64,000 nucleotides of DNA, from assembly GCA_035631875.1 (NCBI GenBank), contig DASQHX010000009.1, positions 169,558 to 233,557 of the forward strand, in the 5' to 3' direction. Both the position numbers and the translations under genes were made by a program. The stretch comes from Nitrosopumilaceae archaeon (GTDB taxonomy: Archaea > Thermoproteota > Nitrososphaeria > Nitrososphaerales > Nitrosopumilaceae). Below are positions 8,383 to 17,661 of this stretch, in pieces. A model generated the notes under the pieces. That model was given only the letters and a program-made list of their open reading frames with translations. It was not told the DNA's origin and made no database searches. Numbering within the stretch: position 1 is the stretch's first letter; each line of letters starts with the position of its first letter.

Positions 8383-9200
8383 CCTACAACCAATCCATTT
8401 TCAATCACCTTATCTAAAAACTCTTTAAAACCTGCTCCACCATGTTCATGGCCTTTCCATACTTCGATTGCAAAGCTAGTGTTTTTGTATTTATTTAAGA
8501 TCGGTATTATTTTTTCGAATGGTAAATCACCTTCACCAAACTGCAATCCTTCACCATCTATTCCTCCAGCATCTGATAAATGATAATGATCTACATAGTT
8601 TTCTATTTTTTGTAATTCGTCCACTAATGATAATTTTTTTGTGTTACAATAAAGTTGAGAATGACACAAGTCAAAACATACACGTAGTCCTGTTTCTTTA
8701 CAGTAATTTACCATTTCCGAGGCATCAAGAAATACATTGCTATTCCATCTGCCACCAAAAAACCAAGCATAAGGAGGCATGTTTTCTAAAAGAAAGTTCA
8801 CATTTTTTATATCTAGGTATTTTACTGCATCTACTAGTTTATCTTTCATTTTTTGAATCACAGAGGGATTTAGTTCATTTAATGAATAACCGCCAGGATG
8901 AATTATTATTGTAGGTTTACCTTTAAAGTGTTCATTAAAAGAAATTGTTTTATCAATAGCTTTTTGAATTAATTCTAGTGTTTTTTCTTGTGAGTGAATT
9001 TGATTGGTTTCTTCTAAACTCACAATGTCCAACAATTTTCTGTTAAAATATTCATAACAATGCACTATTAATTGCTGGTCAAAATTTCTATCTATATTCA
9101 GATTTAAATCACTATCAGAAAAATGAAATTCAAGTGTTTTAGGATTAAATTTTAACATATCATCTAGATCATGTTTTCTTACTTTCATGCCTAGAATCAT
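8379..9200 (-). CDS. Sugar phosphate isomerase/epimerase-like TIM-barrel protein
   Basis: The 273 residues resemble the xylose isomerase-like TIM-barrel/AP endonuclease 2 superfamily. Putative metal ligands appear in IIIHPGG, LLENMPP, CFDLCHSQ, DHYHLSD and FAIEVWKGHE along the barrel strands. The reaction is unknown; relatives isomerise or epimerise sugars. The gene overlaps both neighbours, NeuB-type synthase and gmd, by four bases each. This implies a tightly coupled operon and a job in the same sugar pathway. Confidence 0.75.
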   Translation of the reverse strand: MILGMKVRKHDLDDMLKFNPKTLEFHFSDSDLNLNIDRNFDQQLIVHCYEYFNRKLLDIVSLEETNQIHSQEKTLELIQKAIDKTISFNEHFKGKPTIIIHPGGYSLNELNPSVIQKMKDKLVDAVKYLDIKNVNFLLENMPPYAWFFGGRWNSNVFLDASEMVNYCKETGLRVCFDLCHSQLYCNTKKLSLVDELQKIENYVDHYHLSDAGGIDGEGLQFGEGDLPFEKIIPILNKYKNTSFAIEVWKGHEHGGAGFKEFLDKVIENGLVVG

Positions 9201-10252
9201 TTTAGATCTACTGGTAACAGATATTGCCCCTTTTTTATATTTCTGGTTGATTTTTTTCCAATTATATCATAATAGTATTGTGGTGAAAGTCCTTTTGCTG
9301 GTCCTTTGATTTCTACATTTTGTTCTGAAAAAATATCTCCTTCATGTATATCCAGTGAACAAATGATGCTTTTACCAAGTACCTCACGTTGCAGAATTTC
9401 TCCTCTAGTCATTTTCTTTATTGATTCACCTTTTGCCTTTTCGGATTCTCTAATGTATTGTACAAGATTTTTAAATTCGTCTGGTTCTAATGATGCAGCT
9501 TGGTCTATTCCTTCCATAGTTTTATCCAAGGTAATATGACGTTCAATCAATACAGATTCCATATTTGCGGCTGCTAGAGAGGGAATAATTCCAGGTTCAT
9601 GCCCACTATAGCCAATTGGAACATCAAATTTTGTTCTTAAAAGTGGGATTAGATTGAGATTAAGTAATTCGACTGGAGAAGGGTAAGTACTATTACAATG
9701 CAACAAAATAAAAGGAATGTTTTCTTTTTTTACAAAATTGACTGTTTTTTCAATTTCCTCAAGTGTTGACATCCCCGTAGAAATAATTAGTGGTTTTTTT
9801 GCTTTTGCAACGTAGTGTATTAATGGTAAATTTGTCATGTCAGCTGATGCAATCTTGTAAGCTGGAACATTAAATTTTTCAAGAAAATCTACACTGTGAG
9901 TATCCCAAGGTGTACACAAAAAAGGAATTTCTTTCTTCTTACAATATTCAATTATTTCTTGATATTCCGATTCATTAAATTCAACTTCCTTTAAAACGTT
10001 AATTAATATCTCAAGTCCTTGGCTATCCAAATTTGGGTTTTCTAAAACATCATTTTTATAGATACTTTCTAAAGATCTTTTTTGGAATTTTACTGCGTCA
10101 GCACCAGCTTCTACTGCAACATCAATCAGTTTTTTTGCTAGAGGTACTTGACCATTATGATTTATTCCAATTTCTGCAATTACATAACATGGCTCTCCAA
10201 TACCCACTAACTTATCTCCAATTCTAATTTTATTTTTGTAACTGTATTCCAA
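9197..10252 (-). CDS. neuB: NeuB-type nonulosonic acid synthase with SAF domain
   Basis: The N-terminal TIM barrel carries AEIGINHNG (26-34) and KFQKR (55-59), hallmarks of sialic/legionaminic/pseudaminic acid synthases. These condense phosphoenolpyruvate with a six-carbon amino sugar. The C-terminal 60 residues form the antifreeze-like SAF domain, so the enzyme is full length at 351. The start is TTG. It is first in a chain of overlapping genes reaching to 5446. A second, shorter NeuB homologue lies at 15382. The exact nine-carbon product cannot be told from sequence alone. Confidence 0.9.
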   Translation of the reverse strand: MEYSYKNKIRIGDKLVGIGEPCYVIAEIGINHNGQVPLAKKLIDVAVEAGADAVKFQKRSLESIYKNDVLENPNLDSQGLEILINVLKEVEFNESEYQEIIEYCKKKEIPFLCTPWDTHSVDFLEKFNVPAYKIASADMTNLPLIHYVAKAKKPLIISTGMSTLEEIEKTVNFVKKENIPFILLHCNSTYPSPVELLNLNLIPLLRTKFDVPIGYSGHEPGIIPSLAAANMESVLIERHITLDKTMEGIDQAASLEPDEFKNLVQYIRESEKAKGESIKKMTRGEILQREVLGKSIICSLDIHEGDIFSEQNVEIKGPAKGLSPQYYYDIIGKKSTRNIKKGQYLLPVDLK

Positions 10253-10384
10253 TCCTTAATCACTACAGAGAGACTTGTTTTTGTTTGTTTGCCATTCTAC
10301 CATAGATTATGCAACTATTTTCCTTTTTTTATAATTGCTTTATTTGAAAGTCATACGTGTAAGATTTGAAAAGACGTAGCAATT

Positions 10385-11068
10385 TTACCATATAGAATAA
10401 CCACCGTCTACAACAATTGCTGCACCTGTAACATAGCTAGATTTTTCACTGCATAGATAATCAGTCAAGTCATTCAACTCATTCTTTCTCATCATACGTG
10501 ACATGGGAGTCAATTCTGAGTATTTTTTAACAAATTTACTGCTTTGATTTAGGAAAGTCCCACCTGGTACAAGACAATTTACTCGTATATTTGGTGCAAA
10601 ATGAACAGCTAGATATTTTGTAAGATGTATTACACCAGCTTTGGATACACAGTAGCCGATATCCTTGTGTGAGCCCTCATACATATCAGGTCTTGAGGAA
10701 ACTATTCCCAAATATGATGAAAAATTAACAATTGCTCCTGTTTTATTATTTCTTGCAAATTCTCTGCAAACAGAAAATAGTGCTGTCAAGTTAACTTCCA
10801 TATAATTGGAAAATGATTCTAATGGAATATCAAATACAGTTCTTTTTTTCCTTTCAGCATTTACATGATCGTTTAATGCAAAACAATTTATCAAATAATT
10901 TGCATGGTTATTCTTAAACCATTTTTTTACAAATTTTTCATCAGTCAGATCATGTCCTAATTCAAGATCTAATTTGTAAATTTTATTGTCCTTTTCAAAA
11001 AACTTACAAATTTCAGATCCTAGAAGACCTTCAGAACCAGTAATTATTATTTTTCTCATCACATACAC
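10385..11068 (-). CDS. Short-chain dehydrogenase/reductase
   Basis: A classical SDR, with TGSEGLLGSE (10-19) for NAD(P) binding, an NFSSYLG strand holding the catalytic Ser, YCVSK as Y-x3-K, and a GAAIVVDGGYSIW ending typical of the family. Similar SDRs, called PtmA-like, occur in flagellin nonulosonate clusters. The gene may start at the GTG (11068) or at an ATG nine bases in. It is close in layout to the SDR at 16840-17661, which also ends in a VDGG-W motif. Substrate unknown; probably a sugar intermediate. Confidence 0.85.
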   Translation of the reverse strand: MYVMRKIIITGSEGLLGSEICKFFEKDNKIYKLDLELGHDLTDEKFVKKWFKNNHANYLINCFALNDHVNAERKKRTVFDIPLESFSNYMEVNLTALFSVCREFARNNKTGAIVNFSSYLGIVSSRPDMYEGSHKDIGYCVSKAGVIHLTKYLAVHFAPNIRVNCLVPGGTFLNQSSKFVKKYSELTPMSRMMRKNELNDLTDYLCSEKSSYVTGAAIVVDGGYSIW

Positions 11069-11080
11069 TCAACTCTTTGT

Positions 11081-12394
11081 TTATTGATTTACCTTTCTTT
11101 TCTCAACTAATTCAATGATTTTATTACAGATTCGTTCTCCAGCACGTCCATCCCACCTGTACATAAATTCCCTAATGAAATTTTCACGCTTTTGTTCTAA
11201 TGGAAGATCAGACAATAATGCAGTATGAATTGATGAAACTATTGAGGATGGCTCTTTACAATCAATGGCTAAACCTTGTTCCAAAAATACGTCTCCCTGA
11301 ATATTGAAAAAATTACATATTATAATTGGTCTTTTTGATAACAGTGCATAAACCTCGGCAGTGCTGGATTGAAAAGATACTACTACATCAACATCTTTTA
11401 GAAAATCCTGGATATCGCCCTTCTGGTAAACAGGTATCGATGAGTCTATTGAATGGATCAGCGATTTATAATCCGAGAGAACCGAAGACGAAGGATGAAT
11501 TTTAACTGTTAATGACATTTCCTTTCCATTTTGTACAATTTGTTTAACAGTTTCTTGAACAGCATACTCTCTTTGCTTGCTAGTCCAAAATCCATGTTCG
11601 TACAATGTTGAAGGTGCAAATAATACACGAATAATACCATCTTTTTTGTCTGTATCTTTTTGATTTGACATTTTATGAAAAGCTGCATCATAAATTGGAT
11701 TACCAGTTACAATAAGGTTTGATTTGTTAAAACCTAAATCAAGTCTTTGTTTTATGAGACTTTCATTTTCCAAAAATTGTATGGTTTCACTAGCAAATCT
11801 TGGATCAAGTCGATCAGAGAGAACAAATTTCCAAATAGTAAAGAGGGATTGTAATCTGTCTTTCTTTAAGACCATCATAGTTCTTAACATGAAAAGATAT
11901 TTGTAAATGTAAAATCTACCCCTTCGCATAAATTTCTTTTTTTGTTGTTCTGTATCAGTTGGAATTGAATCTTGAAAAAACCGGCTTAAATTAGATATCA
12001 TATTTTTAGTGGCACTTTTTGCAATCCAGATGTTGCTGTATACCACACAAAACACTGGAATATGAAAAACTTTGGCAGTTGAAGACAAGGCATAATCAAT
12101 AAACTGCCATGTCTCGCTTGCATAGATGATATCAGGTTTTTCCTTTTGGATTACATCTAGAGCATTTTTATAATTATGAATATCTAAAATAATGTTCTCC
12201 GAGTTATTTTGCTGTATTACAGGTAGTTTTTCAGGAGTATAAACCAGCCACATTATTTGTACTTTAGTTCTATTTTGTATAACTGGCAAAAGATTTTCAA
12301 AAAATAATGTGATAAAGGATTTAGTATCAGGCATGGTGTGTAGTGGAATTAAAATTTTTAAAATATCCATATTGCTTGTCATGTAATTGATCAT
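11081..12394 (-). CDS. GT-B-like glycosyltransferase with HP and SST motifs
   Basis: The C-terminal half has KIHP (298-301) and SFQSSTAE (340-347), then a KRPIIICNF strand. This pattern occurs in GT-B enzymes such as CDP-glycerol glycerophosphotransferases, and the HP/SS motif pair also marks bacterial polysialyltransferases. The N-terminal half is a Rossmann-like domain starting at ILKILIPLH. No membrane segments are evident. It lies 12 bases upstream of the SDR gene, in the nonulosonate island. The 625-residue protein at 24319 shares the same motif pair. A role in transferring a nonulosonate or similar residue is an inference. Confidence 0.65.
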   Translation of the reverse strand: MINYMTSNMDILKILIPLHTMPDTKSFITLFFENLLPVIQNRTKVQIMWLVYTPEKLPVIQQNNSENIILDIHNYKNALDVIQKEKPDIIYASETWQFIDYALSSTAKVFHIPVFCVVYSNIWIAKSATKNMISNLSRFFQDSIPTDTEQQKKKFMRRGRFYIYKYLFMLRTMMVLKKDRLQSLFTIWKFVLSDRLDPRFASETIQFLENESLIKQRLDLGFNKSNLIVTGNPIYDAAFHKMSNQKDTDKKDGIIRVLFAPSTLYEHGFWTSKQREYAVQETVKQIVQNGKEMSLTVKIHPSSSVLSDYKSLIHSIDSSIPVYQKGDIQDFLKDVDVVVSFQSSTAEVYALLSKRPIIICNFFNIQGDVFLEQGLAIDCKEPSSIVSSIHTALLSDLPLEQKRENFIREFMYRWDGRAGERICNKIIELVEKRKVNQ

Positions 12395-12454
12395 AAATGG
12401 TTATTCATATTATCAGTAAAAAATATTGTAAGTTTAAATAAAATAGATATTATT

Positions 12455-12862
12455 TCATATAATTTTTATCTTAGATTTGAATTTTGCAGGAACGCCAATC
12501 CATAATTCATTTTTTGGGATATTTTTATTAACAAATGAGTATGCACCGACAATGGAATTTTCTCCAATTATTACATTAGGCATTATAGTACTATGGGTAC
12601 CAATTTTACAGTTATTCTTTAAAACAATTCTTCCATGTTTTTTATCAATGGTAGAATTAGAATAAATTGAACAATGAGAACCAATTTGAACATTGTTACC
12701 GATTTCAACTCCGTATTGACTGTTTATGTAAGTAAATGTGCCAATGTCAAAATTCTTACCAAGTATCAGTTTTTCTGGATATTGAACTATGTAATTATAT
12801 TTGGTTAGTTTGCTATGCTTAATGATCGGTTTTTGCCATTTTCTTTGTTGGTTTTTTTTCAT
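12455..12862 (-). CDS. Left-handed beta-helix (hexapeptide) acyltransferase
   Basis: Most of the 135 residues are imperfect hexapeptide repeats (I/V-G-x-x-x-x), as in ...IGNNVQIGSHCSI and IGTHSTIMPNVIIGENSIVG. An N-terminal strand region leads in. Such proteins are trimeric O- or N-acetyltransferases using acyl-CoA, and NeuD/LegH-like members acetylate nonulosonate precursors. It sits six bases after the NeuC-type epimerase gene, supporting a shared operon and pathway. The small size suggests a minimal catalytic unit. Acyl donor and acceptor are not readable. Confidence 0.8.
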   Translation of the reverse strand: MKKNQQRKWQKPIIKHSKLTKYNYIVQYPEKLILGKNFDIGTFTYINSQYGVEIGNNVQIGSHCSIYSNSTIDKKHGRIVLKNNCKIGTHSTIMPNVIIGENSIVGAYSFVNKNIPKNELWIGVPAKFKSKIKII

Positions 12863-12868
12863 TTGTTA

Positions 12869-14020
12869 TCAATATGATAATTGTTTCTGGATTAAATTCT
12901 TATTCAAATCAAGTTTTTCAAGGAGACTTGTAATTTTCTTTGAAGCATTGCCAGTTCCATAAATATAGTTGTCAATTGAGTTTATAGTTTTTCTTGATTT
13001 TAATGCTTTTGATATTGTCCGATAAATCGTTTTTACTGCCGTATCTTTTATGTCAAATACGTTTTTACTCCTCTCTCTACCTTCTTGACGTGTTCCAATA
13101 TTAATAACAGGGATATGAAAATAGCCAGCTTCTATCATGCCACTACTTGAATTACCAACTAATACACCACAATTTTCTAGCATTCCAAGATAGTCATTTC
13201 TTGGCATAGATCTATACATTTTGATAAAAGGGTATTTTCTAGAAAATAATTTCAAGGTTTCAAAAATCTTGTTGTTCCCAGCATCTGAGTTTGGTCCAAT
13301 TGCAATAGTTATTCTTTTTGTCTTGACAATAGCATTAAGTATAGTTCGAATTTGTTTTTCAGCAAGCTCAGTTTGTGTAGTAACCGGATGTTGTAATAAT
13401 AAAATTTCCTTTCCAGTAAACTTTATCCCATATTTTTTCTCCAGATTACTTTTACTAGTGATCTGTTTATTTGCAATTTCATCCACAGTAGGAGAACCAG
13501 TGAAAAAAACATATCGTGGATTTTCCCCCATTTTTATTATCCGTTCTTTACTTTTTTTAGTTGCTGCAAAATGAATATTTGATATTTTTGTAATAGCGTG
13601 ACGATTGTATTCATCAATACCGCCAGATTTATCCCCTCCATGTATGTGCGCATTAGGAATATTCATGTGATAGGCGGCAATAGATGATGCCAACATTTCG
13701 TCTCTGTCACCTAATATCAGATTAATATCAGGTCGTACTTTGTTAAGAATTTTGGAAAATTCGATGATTCCTCTTCCTACTGCTTCTGACATAAAATATG
13801 TGGTATCTCCTTTTGGAATCATATCAACGGTAGCAAAAATTTTGAACCCATCTTTTTTAATTTCATTAATTGTTAACCCATGTTTTTTAGATAAATGCAT
13901 GCCTGTAACTATTAAGTATAGATCTAATTTTTTACTTTTCAATATAGCATGTAAAATTGGGCGCAATATTCCATATTCTGCCCTTGTTCCAGTTGTGACT
14001 AAAATTTTTCTTTTTTTCAT
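12869..14020 (-). CDS. neuC: NeuC/LegG-type UDP-N-acetylglucosamine 2-epimerase (hydrolysing)
   Basis: TTGTRAEYGILRPIL near residue 9 is the family N-terminal signature. HIHGGDKSGG, GSPTVDEI and NSSSGMIEAG are further conserved blocks of the two-domain epimerase fold. The hydrolysing members release ManNAc or its diacetamido analogue (LegG) from UDP, giving the six-carbon substrate of NeuB. Length (383) is as expected. The order amidotransferase (upstream), epimerase, acyltransferase is typical of legionaminic-type clusters. Which hexose it acts on is not determined. Confidence 0.88.
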   Translation of the reverse strand: MKKRKILVTTGTRAEYGILRPILHAILKSKKLDLYLIVTGMHLSKKHGLTINEIKKDGFKIFATVDMIPKGDTTYFMSEAVGRGIIEFSKILNKVRPDINLILGDRDEMLASSIAAYHMNIPNAHIHGGDKSGGIDEYNRHAITKISNIHFAATKKSKERIIKMGENPRYVFFTGSPTVDEIANKQITSKSNLEKKYGIKFTGKEILLLQHPVTTQTELAEKQIRTILNAIVKTKRITIAIGPNSDAGNNKIFETLKLFSRKYPFIKMYRSMPRNDYLGMLENCGVLVGNSSSGMIEAGYFHIPVINIGTRQEGRERSKNVFDIKDTAVKTIYRTISKALKSRKTINSIDNYIYGTGNASKKITSLLEKLDLNKNLIQKQLSY

Positions 14021-14064
14021 TTATAATGATATAAACAAGTTTTCATAATATTAGGTTTAATTTG

Positions 14065-15189
14065 TTATTTTATTAATCCCGTTCCCACTTTAAATTTGGG
14101 GTGCCACACTCCATCCCTATCTTGCTCAAAGAAATCATGATTATACCATTTGTCCATAATTTTCCAAAATTCTCTAGTTGATATTCCCACAAATTCACAA
14201 AATTTATCTAAAATTCCCTGATCTAATTTTTTATCAAATTCTTCAACAACAGGGATCATTTCTTCTCTGGTTTTTAATCCATATCTTATCCAACGGGAAG
14301 CATTATCGGTAGCTACGGAATGGGCAAATTTAAGGTACTTCAGATAAGGATTCAATAAATATGACAATGAGTCTATTTGGTCATAATTATCAATTGAGCC
14401 TTCTCTTTCATATTCATGTCCAAGGTGTCTAAAACCCCAACGTTTTGCTACTTCATAATTATGTACAGAATTCCAAGGCACAAAATAACTTAAATAAATT
14501 GGATTTAATCCAAATTTTTCGCATTCTTCAACTGATGGAGGAATAGTAGATGCCAAGTCCTTTTCTGATATTTGATTATCTTCAAGCCATTTTTTTGGAA
14601 AAGGTCTAACAACATCATTTGATGGTTGTAACATTGCAGATGGTGTTTCTGTATTATACTTACCACCATAAGTATAGTTTACATCTTCACCATATACTAA
14701 CAATTTCACACCTAGCTGTATTGCCATGCGATAAGGAAATGCGTAGATTAATGAATCAACATACCAAGATGGCTGACCAAATTCCTCAAATGCTTTTCTA
14801 GTTAATATTCTAGTAATGTGCCTATTGGGTTGTAATACAATTATTTCACATCCAAATACATCAGAAATATTATCGAGGTTTTTTCTTCCTGTTTCAGTCC
14901 AATCTGTATTTCCAACTGTGAGAAGAACCGGATTCATTTTCATCACCTCTTTCATAATATAAATTTGAAAGTGAGAGTCCTTTCCTCCAGAAACTGCAAT
15001 AGCACAGTCATATCCATTACCGTTACTTCCCCTATACTTATCACATAGAGTTCTAAGTTCTTTTAGTCTATTATTCCAATCAGTTGTTTTTTGTTTTTCA
15101 AAATTAATACATGCAATACAAATACCATTCTCATCAAATTTAAGTCCAGGTCTTGTATTTGGCATAAGACATTTTTTACAATATTTCAT
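14065..15189 (-). CDS. N-acetyl sugar amidotransferase (WbpG/LegA/PseA-like)
   Basis: The N-terminus has two CxxC pairs (C4/C7 and C24/C27) and the text CLMPNTRPG, diagnostic for the WbpG family. The ATP PP-loop SGGKDS lies at 67-72. These enzymes use ammonia, usually from HisH/HisF-like partners, to convert acetamido groups of sugars to acetamidino groups. No glutaminase partner is visible in the window. A TATA-like element lies about 26 bases upstream. It is the first gene of the amidotransferase-NeuC-acyltransferase run. It implies acetamidino-decorated nonulosonate or uronate sugars. Confidence 0.88.
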   Translation of the reverse strand: MKYCKKCLMPNTRPGLKFDENGICIACINFEKQKTTDWNNRLKELRTLCDKYRGSNGNGYDCAIAVSGGKDSHFQIYIMKEVMKMNPVLLTVGNTDWTETGRKNLDNISDVFGCEIIVLQPNRHITRILTRKAFEEFGQPSWYVDSLIYAFPYRMAIQLGVKLLVYGEDVNYTYGGKYNTETPSAMLQPSNDVVRPFPKKWLEDNQISEKDLASTIPPSVEECEKFGLNPIYLSYFVPWNSVHNYEVAKRWGFRHLGHEYEREGSIDNYDQIDSLSYLLNPYLKYLKFAHSVATDNASRWIRYGLKTREEMIPVVEEFDKKLDQGILDKFCEFVGISTREFWKIMDKWYNHDFFEQDRDGVWHPKFKVGTGLIK

Positions 15190-15210
15190 TTTACTCAGTT
15201 TTGTATTTCA

Positions 15211-15221
15211 ACATATATATC
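15211..15221 (-). promoter_or_regulatory. Probable TATA box for the amidotransferase operon
   Basis: The minus-strand reading contains ATATATATG, centred about 26 bases upstream of the ATG at 15189. This spacing fits a leaderless archaeal transcript starting the amidotransferase-NeuC run. It lies in the divergent gap facing the second NeuB gene. Confidence 0.45.
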
Positions 15222-15381
15222 GATTTCACTGTATATGGCATAAGAGCAATTATCATAACAATTGCACTATTAATTAGTATACAAATTAGAGATATATTTA
15301 TGAGACAAAACACAACTATAATGCTTAATTCATGGTTTGATTTCTTCTAGCTATGTCATATGACCAAAAAGTGAATGAAAT

Positions 15382-16080
15382 ATGATTTTTTTAGTGGCTG
15401 AAATTGGTGTTAATTGGGACGGAGATTTAGATCTAGCAAATGAAATGATGTTAAATGCAAAAAAAACTGGTTTTGATGCAGTAAAATTCCAAGCATTTAA
15501 TGAAAGCATAGTTAAGAATCATCCAGAAAATTCTCGTTTAATTAAAACTTCAATTTCTAAAAAAAACATAGAACAAATTGATAAATTATCAAAATCTATT
15601 GGAATAGAGTGGTTTTGTACTCCCATGTATGCCGAAGCTGTAGATCTATTAGATCCCTTTGTTAAAAGATTCAAAATTAGAGAGAGTGATAGTAGACCTA
15701 TATTAAAAAATGAAACAACCTCCTTGTTCGAAAGAGTATTGAAAACGAATAAGGAAATAATCATGAGTAGTAATGCATCACCACGTACTAGCAAATATTT
15801 TAAAAATTCTCAAATAAAATGGCTTTATTGCGTTCCTAAATACCCTTGTGAATTAAATGAATTAGATTTCACAGATTTTAGAGATTTTCATGGTTTTTCA
15901 AATCATTCTCCTAGTATCATAGCACCAGTAACTGCAGCTATCTTAGGCGCAAAAATAATAGAGGTACACATTACATCTGATAAATCAAAGAATTTCTTTG
16001 ATAATAATGTGAGTTTTAATTATTCTGAACTTGAAGAACTAGTTTCATTAATTCGTCTTTCTGAGAAAATAAAAAAATAA
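15382..16080 (+). CDS. Short NeuB-type synthase lacking the SAF domain
   Basis: AEIGVNWDG (6-14) and KFQAF match the NeuB barrel, and the sequence continues through NHSPSI and EVHIT towards the barrel end. At 232 residues it is about 100 shorter than the synthase at 9197 and has no C-terminal antifreeze-like domain. That domain normally caps the active site in the dimer, so activity and partner use are uncertain. A NeuA-type gene follows 39 bases later on the same strand. The pair may make and activate a second nonulosonic acid, or a related 2-keto sugar acid. Confidence 0.82.
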   Translation: MIFLVAEIGVNWDGDLDLANEMMLNAKKTGFDAVKFQAFNESIVKNHPENSRLIKTSISKKNIEQIDKLSKSIGIEWFCTPMYAEAVDLLDPFVKRFKIRESDSRPILKNETTSLFERVLKTNKEIIMSSNASPRTSKYFKNSQIKWLYCVPKYPCELNELDFTDFRDFHGFSNHSPSIIAPVTAAILGAKIIEVHITSDKSKNFFDNNVSFNYSELEELVSLIRLSEKIKK

Positions 16081-16119
16081 TTCGAATAGATATATTAGAT
16101 TCGGATTGAAATTCCATAC

Positions 16120-16815
16120 ATGAAACCCATCTGTTTTATAGGTGCCAGAGGAGGATCAAAAGGAGTACCAAGAAAGAACATAAGAAAATTAGCTGGAAAA
16201 CCACTCATAGCGTACACGATAGAAAGTGCTCTTGATTCAGATCTCTTTAGTAGTGTAATTGTCTCTACGGAAGATAATAAAATTGCTTCCATAGCAAAAA
16301 AATATGGTGCTGAAATACCGTTTATTCGCCCAAAAAAACTCGCTAGTGATACATCTGGAATGTATGAGGTCATAATTCATGCAATAGAAAAATTACGTTA
16401 CTTGGGATATGAATTTGACATTATGATAAATCGAGATTGTACTGTGCCGTTCATCAGAAATATTGACATCCGAGGGTCTATTGAATTATTAAAAAGAAAA
16501 AGATGTGACATGGTTTGTGGAGTTTATAGACAACATCACAATCCCTATTTCAATATGATGGAAGTAAATTCTAATGGTTTTTTGAAATTTAGTAAAAAAA
16601 AGAGCAGGAGGATTAAAAACAGACAAGATGCACCAATCGTCTATCAACTAAATGGTTTATTCACATTTTATGTTGAAAAATTGTTAAAATACAAAAGATT
16701 CTATATGCCGCATACACTTCCTTATGAAATTCTTCCTCCTACTGGTTTAATGATAGATACAGAATTTGAATTTCAGATAGCGGAAATGATAGCAAAAAAT
16801 AAAATTAAAATTTAA
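16120..16815 (+). CDS. neuA: NeuA-type acylneuraminate cytidylyltransferase
   Basis: The signature GARGGSKGVPRKN (8-20), then LAGKPLIAYTIE, is that of CMP-sialic/legionaminic/pseudaminic acid synthetases. RDCTVPF and a late TGLMIDTEFE block are also typical. It transfers CMP from CTP to the nonulosonic acid, making the donor for glycosyltransferases. Length (231) is normal for a single-domain form. It follows the short NeuB gene in an apparent two-gene operon. T-rich DNA separates its end from the convergent SDR gene. Confidence 0.9.
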   Translation: MKPICFIGARGGSKGVPRKNIRKLAGKPLIAYTIESALDSDLFSSVIVSTEDNKIASIAKKYGAEIPFIRPKKLASDTSGMYEVIIHAIEKLRYLGYEFDIMINRDCTVPFIRNIDIRGSIELLKRKRCDMVCGVYRQHHNPYFNMMEVNSNGFLKFSKKKSRRIKNRQDAPIVYQLNGLFTFYVEKLLKYKRFYMPHTLPYEILPPTGLMIDTEFEFQIAEMIAKNKIKI

Positions 16816-16839
16816 ATTTTTTTTATTGAATTTTTGGTA

Positions 16840-17661
16840 TTACCATGCAGTCCAACCACCATCAACTATCACATTAGTACCAGTAACATAAGAAGAAGCA
16901 TCAGATGCCAAAAATAACAATGGCCCATCATAATCTTCTTTGCATGCCATTCTTCCAAGCATTGTTTTTTCTGAGTATCTCTTAACAAAATTTTTGTCTT
17001 TGTGCAGCTTTGGATCAAAAACGCCACCAAGTGTAAGAGTGTTTATTCGAATGTTTTGTCTATGCCAATATGCAGCAAGGTAACGAGTAAGGTTTACCAT
17101 GGCGCCTTTTGTCGCAGCATAAAAAGCTGGTGAATTCAGTCTACTTTTTCCATAAATCCTTTGATCAGCACCAGTAATGCCATATATTGAAGAGATATTC
17201 ACAATTACTCCTTTTTTTTGCTTAGACATCACTTTACCAATTTCTTGGCAGCATAAGAAAAGGCCTCTCAAATTCGTAGTAATTGTTTTATCCCATAATT
17301 CCAAAGGATATTTTTCAAAAGGTGCATCTCTTTGTGGATGATCTCGTGGAATAAAATGTGCATTATTAACCAAAATATCAATTTTTTTGTATTTTGCTAA
17401 AACATCTTTTGTTAGTGTTTTCATGTCAGATTGCTTACTTATGTCTAGATCAAACGCAATTGGATGTGTATGATATTTTTTAGCTAAATCCTCTTCTAGG
17501 TTTTTATTTTGTTTATTTTTTATATCCACCAAAACAACATTTGCACCAGCTTCACTTAACACATGTGCAAATCGAGTTCCTAAACGTCCTGCTGAACCAG
17601 TGAGAATGATAGTCTTATTTTTTAAATTAAATAATCTATTAATAGAATTTTCTTTTTTCAA
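16840..17661 (-). CDS. Short-chain dehydrogenase/reductase
   Basis: A classical SDR with LTGSAGRLGTR for cofactor binding, NNAH, VNISSIYG with the catalytic Ser, FYAATK as Y-x3-K, and a TNVIVDGGWTAW ending. The start is TTG and overlaps the stop of the Gfo/Idh gene by four bases, so the two are likely translated together. Pairs of SDR and Gfo/Idh oxidoreductases are frequent in nonulosonate (Ptm/Leg-type) clusters. The substrate is probably an amino- or keto-sugar but cannot be read. Confidence 0.85.
   Translation of the reverse strand: MKKENSINRLFNLKNKTIILTGSAGRLGTRFAHVLSEAGANVVLVDIKNKQNKNLEEDLAKKYHTHPIAFDLDISKQSDMKTLTKDVLAKYKKIDILVNNAHFIPRDHPQRDAPFEKYPLELWDKTITTNLRGLFLCCQEIGKVMSKQKKGVIVNISSIYGITGADQRIYGKSRLNSPAFYAATKGAMVNLTRYLAAYWHRQNIRINTLTLGGVFDPKLHKDKNFVKRYSEKTMLGRMACKEDYDGPLLFLASDASSYVTGTNVIVDGGWTAW

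Noticed and set aside
11509-11691. Short minus-strand frame inside the glycosyltransferase gene
   Set aside because: It is in another frame of a well-supported gene and has no start context or family match.
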